Assembly: GCF_022063185.1 (NCBI RefSeq)
Contig: NZ_CP091913.1
Span: 5,743,141-5,807,140, forward strand
DNA from: Nostoc sp. UHCC 0870
Lineage (GTDB): Bacteria; Cyanobacteriota; Cyanobacteriia; Cyanobacteriales; Nostocaceae
DNA: 64,000 nt
Reading direction: 5' to 3'
In this document: piece by piece, positions 8,174-15,621 of the stretch
How the letters are laid out: each line of letters starts with the position of its first letter
Position numbering within the stretch: position 1 is the stretch's first letter
The notes under the pieces: generated by a model
What the model was told of the DNA's origin: nothing
Databases searched by the model: none
Seen by the model: the letters and a program-made list of their open reading frames with translations, nothing else
Position numbers and translations under genes: made by a program

Positions 8174-9067
8174 TTACTTAGCAGTGGGTTCAGAAGTTGC
8201 AGCAAGCATTTTTGCAGCATTTTCTTCGCTTTCTAGAATACCGAACTCAATCAACAACTCTTCTAGTTCTTCCATTTCAATTGGGGTAGGAATTTTGAGA
8301 TTGTCGTTGTTGATGATTTTGGTAGCCAATGTCCGGTATTCGTTACCTTGCTTACTGTCGGGTGCGTACTCGTTAACGGTCATCCGGCGCAATTCAGCGT
8401 GTTGAACAATGTTGTCACGAGGTACATAGTGAATCATTTGGGTGTTCAACCGTTTCGCCAGAGTTTCGATCAATTCGATTTCTCTGTCAACGTTCCGGCT
8501 GTTACAAATCAAACCACCTAAACGTACACCACCTGTGTGGGCATATTTCAAAATACCACGAGCGATGTTGTTTGCAGCGTACATCGCCATCATTTCACCT
8601 GATGTCACGATGTAGATTTCTTGTGCTTTGTTTTCGCGGATAGGCATCGCGAAACCACCACATACAACGTCACCTAGTACGTCATAAGATACAAAGTCAA
8701 CGTCTTGGTAAGCACCATTTTCTTCTAAGAAGTTGATGGCGGTAATAATACCACGACCAGCACAACCTACACCGGGTTCTGGTCCACCAGACTCCACGCA
8801 CTTCACACCACGGAAGCCGGTTAACATTACTTCTTCGAGTTCTAGGTCTTCAACTGCGCCACGTTCAGCAGCCAAGTGCAGAACTGTGGTTTGAGCTTTA
8901 GAGTGCAGCATCAAACGGGTGGAGTCAGCTTTAGGGTCACAACCTACAATTAGGATGCGTTGACCCATTTCTGCCATTGCTGCCAAGGTGTTTTGAGAAG
9001 TAGTAGACTTACCAATACCGCCCTTACCGTAGAAAGCTATCTGTCTGATTTTTTTGTCGATACTCAT
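8174..9067 (-). CDS. nifH: Stand-alone nitrogenase iron protein, NifH2-like
   Basis: 297-residue nitrogenase reductase. It has the P-loop YGKGGIGKSTT, the 4Fe-4S Cys ligands in GVGCAGRG and GDVVCGGFAMPIRE, and the switch regions GCDPKAD and DVLGD. Nearly the whole length matches NifH; the C-terminus (EFGILESEENAAKMLAATSEPTAK) differs from the main heterocyst NifH and resembles the second NifH copy of Anabaena. No nifDK, nifE/N or vnf genes flank it. A 1.7-kb gene-free stretch lies upstream. It could serve an alternative or conditional nitrogenase or be a spare reductase. The ATG has AGGA about 13 bp upstream. Confidence 0.95.
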   Translation of the reverse strand: MSIDKKIRQIAFYGKGGIGKSTTSQNTLAAMAEMGQRILIVGCDPKADSTRLMLHSKAQTTVLHLAAERGAVEDLELEEVMLTGFRGVKCVESGGPEPGVGCAGRGIITAINFLEENGAYQDVDFVSYDVLGDVVCGGFAMPIRENKAQEIYIVTSGEMMAMYAANNIARGILKYAHTGGVRLGGLICNSRNVDREIELIETLAKRLNTQMIHYVPRDNIVQHAELRRMTVNEYAPDSKQGNEYRTLATKIINNDNLKIPTPIEMEELEELLIEFGILESEENAAKMLAATSEPTAK

Positions 9068-10740
9068 GGTTTGTGTTTTCCTACAATAACTGTGAATGCA
9101 AAGTTCTAGAGTAAATATTGGTAAGAGGTTGCACAGATGAGGGTTTCTCTCTCAGAAATATTGCAAGTATTACTGTACTCACTACTAAGTCCAGAAAATC
9201 TTGACATAGACATTGCAGGTGATTGTCATAAATCACCATCGGTTGCTCAAGCCTTAAGAGTGGTTACAGCAGGAATATTTATCCAGGTTTTTTTCCCTGA
9301 ACCCAACTAACCAACATTGCATCCACTCTGAATGGTGCTGACAACCTTCCTGATTTTGTATATGTCAATACCTTACATTAGCAACCTCAAACACTAGGAT
9401 TTGGGCAATGTATTGGTGACTGTTGACAATATGCTTAAATTCCTAAATCTTGCGGAACTATATCTACTCTGCTTCAAGTTTTTACGCCCAAAGTGAGCAA
9501 CTACTAGAACATAGTTTGCTAATAGGAATAGTTAATTCCTGTTGCAAGATATTCAGTAACCGTTTTGATTTTTTTTTAGATTGCCAGGGTATACTAAGAG
9601 TCTTTCTTCCCAGTCTCCTAGAGTAATTATTTCTGGCAGGTAATACTAGCTTGTCTAGCCAACTCTCACTAGTTATTACCTAAGCAAGTTATCACTGACT
9701 TCAAGTTTGTACTAATGCGACAATCCTGTTTATCTGGCTGATTTATACCGTTACCAAAAGGTGTAACGATATTGAAGTGGATTTACCAGAGCAAAAGGAC
9801 TTGATTAAGTCGCAATATTACTTGCGAAGTCGTTTTGCGTTCTTGCTTTTTTTGATTCCTGTTGTCATCTTAACATGGTTTTACTAATTTATTCATTCGA
9901 TTTTAAATTATTTTTTCTGGACATATTATTGGTTTGATCATTTCCCTGAAACATGAGTCTGGGCTTTAGATTTAAACAAAATGGCAGATATTGATAAGGT
10001 GCAAAGGAATAGTAAAAAGCGTAATTCATTTTACATAAAGCAGAATATCACTCTGCTTAATTTGAACTTTTTTATGCTGCGAAAATGTTTTTTATTAACT
10101 CGTATTTATAGTTGACTTGTGATTATTAATTGCAAGCTTTATCTTATATTTTAGATGAACTTGAATATTTTTTTAAGTAATTTGATGATTTTAAACACAG
10201 AAATAATAATTGATTAGATATTAAGGATAGAAGCCTTTGAATTCAGTAGGTGCAACACCAAGTCTGAAAATGAGATGTGTCATTCTGAATGAAATGTATA
10301 ATCTTTGAGATGTTGAGCGAAGCGAAACATGACAGCTTCAGCATTTATACAAGAGACTCCATAAATTGCACTCACAAGGAGAAATGAAAATTTATTTTCC
10401 CTACTCCCCACTCCCTATTTTCAAGACAGGTCTAATGATTGCGTTGGCGCAGCATCCCGTAGAGAAGGTAGAGATAGCGTAGTCGCCTCCCAAATTCACA
10501 CATTACAATAATATTCATTAAGATGTAATAGTAAGCACAAAATAAATATCTTTTATATGTATAGAAATAGGTTTTTCCGGCATCATCTCAATCTAACTAC
10601 CAAATTGATCCCCAGATTTATGAAGTATTGAAAATGAATGTTAAATATTAATGCAAAATAGCAATTTCTCTTGAATTTATTGCGGGATTTTTCAGATGAT
10701 ATTTTCAATCATTCGATAAATCTCAGGAGCATAAATTCAG
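9068..10740. other. 1.7-kb gene-free region between divergent nifH and psaK
   Basis: No frame of useful length on either strand. It is AT-rich, with a repeat copy at 10264-10357 and a GC-rich short repeat near 10441-10490 (GTAGAGAAGGTAGAGATAGC region). It must hold the promoters of both nifH and psaK. I found no convincing NtcA box (GTA-N8-TAC) close to nifH by eye. A long leader, a small RNA or decayed genes are all possible. Confidence 0.5.
10264..10357 (-). repeat. About 95-bp interspersed repeat, copy 1 (inverted)
   Basis: Contains TGAGATGTGTCATTCTGAAT, then GATGTTGAGCGAAGCGAAAC and CATTTATACAAGAG. It is the reverse complement of the copy at 29697-29800; a shorter third copy lies at 60608-60665. 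Non-coding, with an internal short palindrome (ATGTT...AACAT). Probably a miniature mobile repeat. Confidence 0.7.
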
Positions 10741-11001
10741 GTGTTAACTTCAACCTTACTCGCTGCTGCAACCGCACCCCTAGAATGGAGTCCCACCGTC
10801 GGGATTTTGATGATTGTTGCCAATATCTTTGCCATCACCTTTGGCAAATTCAGCATCAAGTATCCCAGTTCAGAGCCAGCTTTACCTTCTTCTAATCTCT
10901 TCGGTGGCTTTGGTTTACCCGCTTTATTAGCGACTACAGCCTTTGGTCATATCTTAGGAGTAGGTCTTATTTTAGGACTACATTATCTAGGTAGATTTTA
11001 G
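10741..11001 (+). CDS. psaK: Photosystem I reaction centre subunit PsaK (PsaX-type K subunit)
   Basis: 86 residues, normal for PsaK, with two transmembrane helices (PTVGILMIVANIFAITFG and LPALLATTAFGHILGVGLILGLH) joined by the stromal loop containing KYPSSEPALPSS. A GTG start fits because the Nostoc homologues begin at this point and CAGGAG lies about 10 bp upstream. PsaK sits at the PSI periphery in the thylakoid and affects antenna coupling. It is monocistronic, with a clear terminator at 11125. Confidence 0.95.
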   Translation: MLTSTLLAAATAPLEWSPTVGILMIVANIFAITFGKFSIKYPSSEPALPSSNLFGGFGLPALLATTAFGHILGVGLILGLHYLGRF

Positions 11002-11124
11002 GACAAAAAGGTAATAAATAAACAGTAAAAAAGCCAAGATTTTTTGCTGACTTCAGGTGGTATCTCTACTTACTCCATGCTGAACTAAATAATGTAGTTA
11101 TTGATTGTTGTGTCTGTATCTATG

Positions 11125-11157
11125 AACCAGAGAAAATATTCTCTGGTTCTTTTTTTA
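11125..11157 (+). terminator. Rho-independent terminator of psaK
   Basis: Stem AACCAGAG (11125-11132) with CTCTGGTT (11141-11148), 8-nt loop, followed by a run of seven T. It is about 120 bp after the psaK stop. Confidence 0.85.
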
Positions 11158-11296
11158 TTGTTGAATTTTGAATCTGTTAACAAAATGTAGGGGTTTAAAT
11201 CCCCGTTACAACACGTAATTACGTAAAGCCTGCGGCATAGCTGCGCTTAGAGCGGAGCGGGGCGTTAGCCCATTACGAATTACGAATTACGAATTG

Positions 11297-12859
11297 TTAA
11301 CCAGCTGCTACCAAAGGCTGACGTGTAGTAACTTTCCGCCGTACTGATTCCCCAGTTAGCAATTCTACAACATCCATCCCATTGCCAATCACACCCGCTA
11401 CACTGGGATAACCAGCACTTGCACCCACTAAAAACAGGTTAGGTAATTCTGTTGTGTATCCGATGCGATTTAATCCTACTTGTTTGGGTACTAATTTCGC
11501 ACCGTAAATATTACCTTCGGGTTGTCCTAGATAATATTCGCTGGTGGTAGGTGTACCGTAAACCTTCATGCGCGTGTAATTGTCTATATCAGGAATTAAA
11601 TCCCTGACACTGTGCATAATTTGTTGGTAAATTTCTCGCTTTTTGGCTTTGTAAGCTTGTGAGTCGGTTTTGTGCAGATGTTCAAAAGGTGCATAAGGGC
11701 AAACCGTGGCAATTTCTAGAATATGATGTCCTTCTGGAGCAATTCCCGGTTCATTAGATTTTATGGTGGGACAAGAAAGGAAAATCCACGGTTGGCTAAA
11801 GTCACCTTGTAATTGTTGCTGATATTCTCTATTTAAGTTGCCTGTAGGATAGTACCAAGTATTCCAATTACCAATGCCATAACGTTCTGGTTCAAAGCGG
11901 CTATCTAAACCCAGGTAGATATTAAAAGCACTAGCTGAATATTCATAGTCAGTCAACCGCCGACGTTCTTTATGGCTGATGGCTTCATTGTCGTGCATCA
12001 ACTCTACTGTTAATTTAGGGTCAAGGTCGCTAATATAAGCCTTGGTAGCACTATAGATTTTGCCATCAGCCAATATACTATGGACACTACCGTTACTAAC
12101 TTGGATATGGTTAACGGTGGTAGCATAGGCAATTACACCACCACCTGCGGTAATGGTATCAACAATGGTGTCTACAAAGTGCTTAAAGTGATGTTTGGGA
12201 TAATAAGCACCTTGGGAATAGTCCCAAACTAGGGAAGTATGGGTAAGAAGGGCAATTTCTTGGGGTGGTAGTGCGTAGTCTCCACTTTGTCCCGCTAGGA
12301 TTGCTTGTAATTTAGGTGATAAGCCGACATGGTTATATAAATCTTGTAGAGTCCAACTGCGCTTGCGAAAGAGATTAAAATATTTAGGCAACTTTAACCA
12401 GTCAGACCATTTTTGATCATACCAATGCACTTCTTGCCCTAAGCTGCGAATTTCTTGGTGGAGTTGCTGAATTTCATCACAGTAGCGGTTGATAGCATTA
12501 GCTTCTTCCGGGAAGGTAGAAAGCAATCGGTAACGCAGACTTTCCCACCCTAGGGGAATTCTAAAATCTGCCTCTGGTGTGATGACGCGATCTATGCAGT
12601 CTGGATTTAGACTGTTAAAGGGTACATCTCGATTAATGTAGTTGAGAAATTGTGCGATCGCCTGACCATGACCACATTGAGAAATATAATGGACATCAGC
12701 ACAAAAACTATATTCGCCATAATCAAAAGTGTGGCAGCAACCCCCAGGTAAATAGTGTTTTTCTAAAACGGCTACGTTATATCCTTGACGTGTTAAGCAA
12801 GCGGCTGTTGCTAATCCACCTAATCCAGCACCTAAAATTACATAATCAAAGATTTCCAT
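11297..12859 (-). CDS. Carotenoid isomerase/phytoene-desaturase-like FAD oxidoreductase
   Basis: 520 residues. The N-terminal dinucleotide-binding motif DYVILGAGLGGLATAACLTRQGYNV is followed by an ELEK-like AVLEKHYLPGGCCHTF. The C-terminal FAD-binding region NLFLVGASAGYPSVAGVIGNGMDVV is that of CrtI/CrtH/RetSat-type enzymes. It probably acts on a carotenoid or other polyene at the membrane surface; whether as isomerase (CrtH-like), desaturase or saturase cannot be told from the sequence alone. No carotenoid genes are adjacent. Confidence 0.8.
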   Translation of the reverse strand: MEIFDYVILGAGLGGLATAACLTRQGYNVAVLEKHYLPGGCCHTFDYGEYSFCADVHYISQCGHGQAIAQFLNYINRDVPFNSLNPDCIDRVITPEADFRIPLGWESLRYRLLSTFPEEANAINRYCDEIQQLHQEIRSLGQEVHWYDQKWSDWLKLPKYFNLFRKRSWTLQDLYNHVGLSPKLQAILAGQSGDYALPPQEIALLTHTSLVWDYSQGAYYPKHHFKHFVDTIVDTITAGGGVIAYATTVNHIQVSNGSVHSILADGKIYSATKAYISDLDPKLTVELMHDNEAISHKERRRLTDYEYSASAFNIYLGLDSRFEPERYGIGNWNTWYYPTGNLNREYQQQLQGDFSQPWIFLSCPTIKSNEPGIAPEGHHILEIATVCPYAPFEHLHKTDSQAYKAKKREIYQQIMHSVRDLIPDIDNYTRMKVYGTPTTSEYYLGQPEGNIYGAKLVPKQVGLNRIGYTTELPNLFLVGASAGYPSVAGVIGNGMDVVELLTGESVRRKVTTRQPLVAAG

Positions 12860-13385
12860 GTTACCCTCCTCTGGTAATCTTGATTGCTCTTGATTTCAGT
12901 GGTCTGATTTTTATTAAATACTTGCAAATGTTGAGTTTTGCAAAACCTCAACCCAACTTAGTATGTAGTTACCCTGCAATTCTATAAGTTAGGAAAGGTT
13001 TAGCCTGTAATTGTTATTAAGTGGCAGATACTGGGTGGCTAAGTAGTGCTGATCAATCTTGGTAGGTTAAATTTAAGATTGATATACTTTAGTTTATCTA
13101 GAATCTCAAGCTTTATTCCAGAAGTTTTGTCTTTCTTAATATTTTTTTAATAGTATAAATCACGAAAGTAGAAAATAAGTTTTAAAGTTTAGCTTGGTTA
13201 TATAAAAAAAGTAGCTAGTTTCTAATAGCTACGAACTCAAAAATGTACCTTGTACTACAAAAGCGCGTAATAGAGAATACATAGCACCAAACAGCATCAC
13301 AAAACTGAAGGGTCTGGTTGCTGTCAAGTGGTTTGTAGTAAGGACTTAAGTCCTTACTACAAACTTGCTGAAAATCTCCATTTAA
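12860..13385. other. Intergenic region, 526 bp, with a long palindrome
   Basis: Holds the promoter of the CrtH-like gene. At 13331-13364 there is a perfect 34-bp palindrome built on GTAGTAAGGACTTAAGTCCT, a member of an interspersed family. That hairpin lies just behind the stop codon of the TIR gene and probably serves as its terminator. The rest is AT-rich without a coding frame. Confidence 0.5.
13331..13364. repeat. Perfect 34-bp interspersed palindrome
   Basis: Built on GTTTGTAGTAAGGACTTAAG and its complement. Related copies occur at 6598, 17514, 30113 and 61515, usually next to a gene end, which suggests a mobile palindrome reused as a terminator. Confidence 0.75.
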
Positions 13386-14561
13386 TTATTTGAGCATAGT
13401 TTTAGCAAAAATAATTTCATTTGCTATATCCATGACATCATTGACTACATCTTCTGCGGTGGATTCATCATTGATGTACTGATTGAGTGACTTAAATTTT
13501 TCTATTGATATGTTGCCAATTAATTGATTATCCCAATCTTGCAACATTTCATCAAACACCTTTTTAGCATCACCACTTGTACACACAATCGGAATTACGG
13601 GAATTTTTTCCTGTTTGGCGTATAGATAAGTTTCATAAGTACCGCCAAGTCCTCCTAGAAGGATGACTAAATCGGATTGTTGCAAACTTTTGAGCCATTC
13701 ATTAATACCTGATTCTGTATATTGTACAGTTCCACCTCTAAACATAGGCTGCGTTCCATGCAGAACTATTTGTGTTAACTTATGGGAAAGAGGAATATTT
13801 TTTGATGCTAGTTTATTGGCGAAGCTTTCAGATACTAGATAATCTACTCCTTGCCAACCACCTGTAATCAAATTGTAATCATATTCTGCTATTTTCTCAC
13901 CAAGTTTTTTGGCTGTTAGATACACTTCTACAGGTAGTTGATAGTTACCTGTACCCGCTACTAAGATGCTCTTTTTATTTCTCATTTTTGCCGCATCGTT
14001 TTTAATAGCTGAGGTAAGTTGTTCGATAAATACATCAAAATTTTTCGATGGATCAATGCTGAGTTTATCAGCAATAAATAGGATAAAATCATCAATTTTT
14101 TGAGAGATTTCTCTAATTTTATCCGCGACACTGTTCATGGCTGAATCTGCATTAAGTTGCAAGTCAGCGTTGATTATCTCATCTATTTTGTGTTTTTGTT
14201 GCTTCCAGTAATTTATATATTTAAATTGTCCATCTTTACTGTAAATGTTGGCATCTTCTAAGACTACTGGAAATATTTTTTGTTCATAATTTTTAGATTT
14301 CATGATTTCTACAGCTTCAAACATACAGTATTCTGATTTCAAGTATTTGTCACTGATAACTACAATTACATAGTTACCACTCCCAATTTCGAGCATAAAA
14401 TTCTGTATGCTTTTACCCAAAGATAAATAATTGCGATCGCGGATTAATTTATAATTTTGGGCTAGGAGTGTTTCACAAATCCTATCTACCAACTCTTCCC
14501 GCCGCTTACCTGATTCACTTCTATCGTCTTTCCAGGCATAGGATATATATATTTCATTCAT
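13386..14561 (-). CDS. TIR domain fused to a LOG/SLOG (STALD-type) domain; candidate immune effector
   Basis: The start chosen is the ATG at 14561 (MNEIYISYAW); a longer frame from 14639 would run through an intergenic hairpin. 391 residues. Residues 1-140 are a TIR domain: EIYISYAWKDD, LIRDRNYLSLGKSI, YVIVVISDKYLKSEYCMFE, where Glu82 is in the position of the NADase catalytic Glu. A linker helical region follows. From about residue 198 comes a Rossmann-like LOG/SLOG domain: SILVAGTGNYQLPVEV, LITGGWQGVDYLVSESFA, DLVILLGGLGGTYETYLYA. This is the arrangement called STALD (Sir2/TIR-associating LOG). In Thoeris defence such a domain senses cyclic-ADPR isomers made by TIR enzymes. Here both parts are on one chain. 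A YbjN-like gene lies upstream on the same strand. Confidence 0.8.
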   Translation of the reverse strand: MNEIYISYAWKDDRSESGKRREELVDRICETLLAQNYKLIRDRNYLSLGKSIQNFMLEIGSGNYVIVVISDKYLKSEYCMFEAVEIMKSKNYEQKIFPVVLEDANIYSKDGQFKYINYWKQQKHKIDEIINADLQLNADSAMNSVADKIREISQKIDDFILFIADKLSIDPSKNFDVFIEQLTSAIKNDAAKMRNKKSILVAGTGNYQLPVEVYLTAKKLGEKIAEYDYNLITGGWQGVDYLVSESFANKLASKNIPLSHKLTQIVLHGTQPMFRGGTVQYTESGINEWLKSLQQSDLVILLGGLGGTYETYLYAKQEKIPVIPIVCTSGDAKKVFDEMLQDWDNQLIGNISIEKFKSLNQYINDESTAEDVVNDVMDIANEIIFAKTMLK

Positions 14562-14593
14562 ATTCTTACAAGATATAAGCTTCACACAAAATA

Positions 14594-14620
14594 AGAATGG
14601 TGGAAAACATCCACCATTCT
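14594..14620. promoter_or_regulatory. Intercistronic hairpin between the YbjN-like and TIR genes
   Basis: Perfect 11-bp stem (AGAATGGTGGA at 14594-14604 and TCCACCATTCT at 14610-14620) with a 5-nt loop, in the 80-bp gap between the two genes. On the minus strand it is followed by TTATTTT, so it could act as an attenuator or mRNA-processing site setting the ratio of the two products. It also argues for the downstream ATG start of the TIR gene. Confidence 0.6.
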
Positions 14621-14641
14621 GTCTTAAATATAACGGCAACT

Positions 14642-15055
14642 TTATTGCAGAAAATCTTTGGTGAGCTTATGATTAATAAGTATGTCCATATCATATTCAA
14701 TATTATCTAACATGATAGAAAAATTGGTTCTATCATATTCTCCCTCGGCAAAAGTTTCTAAAAATAAATCATTTTCATCTCCATAAATATAGGCTTTCAT
14801 AAATAAAAATTCAGAATTTAATTCATTTACATATTCTAAAAGATGTATTCTTTTAACATTTAGTTCACAGGAATAAATTGTTCTGATTAATACTCCTCTG
14901 CCATCAATGTATCTAATCATTAAATTATGCTTTCTAGGGTGACGACAAAAAATTAATTCGTCATCTTCTTCAACATGGTATCCATTAAATTCCAAATGAT
15001 TACGGTATCTAGCTAAAGCATGAGCTACGGATTCACTAATATTGAGTTCTGACAT
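14642..15055 (-). CDS. YbjN-like (type III secretion chaperone-fold) protein
   Basis: 137 residues with features of YbjN domain proteins: RNHLEFNGYHVEEDDELIFCRH, then alternating strands (LMIRYIDGRGVLIRTIYSC) and VNELNSEFLFMKAYIYGDENDLFLETF. Acidic, soluble, without catalytic motifs. The fold is that of small chaperone or adaptor proteins. It is the upstream gene of a probable operon with the TIR-STALD protein, so it might be a regulator or inhibitor of that effector; this is inference from position only. Confidence 0.6.
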   Translation of the reverse strand: MSELNISESVAHALARYRNHLEFNGYHVEEDDELIFCRHPRKHNLMIRYIDGRGVLIRTIYSCELNVKRIHLLEYVNELNSEFLFMKAYIYGDENDLFLETFAEGEYDRTNFSIMLDNIEYDMDILINHKLTKDFLQ

Positions 15056-15297
15056 AACTTATAGTCCTCAGAGATGTGGATAGCTGATCTGACTTTTCAT
15101 GTTATGTGGAAAAGCTAACGCGAAACCTAACCCCCCAACACCCTTCCCTAGTAGGGAAGGGAGAATATGTAGAGACGTTGCATTCAACGTGTCTACAGTT
15201 GTAGGGGAGAGGTACTAAGCGCGAGTTCGCTCTTAGCGTTCTCGTAGAGTAGCCGCTCTGCGCCTTTGGAAAGGGGTTTTCCAGATCCCGTGAAAAG
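15056..15297. other. Repeat-rich gap flanking a tnpB relic
   Basis: Contains CTGACTTTTCA near 15091 and TGAAAAGTCAG near 15291 as an inverted pair, a GTAGAGACGTTGCATTCAAC palindrome near 15169-15198 and GC-rich short repeats near 15215-15265. No gene. It may be the eroded end of the IS that carried the tnpB remnant. Confidence 0.45.
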
Positions 15298-15546
15298 TCA
15301 GGATAGCTGATGAACTAAATTTAGTATTCCCTGAGAAGCGAGTATTTCATCATCATTGACACTCTCACCACAGTTAGAACAATTCTGCGAAGTATAATGG
15401 GGAAGGACTGCAACTGTCACCACACCAAAAACTTTACCAAAACACTCAACCCATTCACGAAACAGCGACCACGACGCAGACGCTCGAAGACTCGCTAACG
15501 CTGCGCTATCACTAATCGATTTAGCCAAGCGATGATTCTTGACGGG
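15298..15546 (-). pseudogene. C-terminal remnant of TnpB (IS200/IS605 family RNA-guided nuclease)
   Basis: The frame preserves the TnpB C-terminus: KNHRLAKSISDA, SWSLFREWVECFGKVFG, VVTVAVLPHYTSQNCSNCGESV. The first CxxC half of the OrfB zinc ribbon is present and the second half is lost; the RuvC-like N-terminal two thirds are missing. Ten extra residues (SAALASLRAS region) interrupt SISDASWSLF: a GC-rich short repeat (CTCGCTAACGCTGCGC type) has been inserted in frame. A decayed element. Confidence 0.75.
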
Positions 15547-15621
15547 TTCGCCAGCCGCTTCAAGTCGGCAAAGCCATTCGGTGGCTCATGGTAAATTTGT
15601 AAAATTACCTAAGTTGGGATT

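Noticed and set aside
9068..9200. NtcA box upstream of nifH
   Set aside because: The only GTA...TAC pair seen has the wrong spacing (N6), so it was not called.
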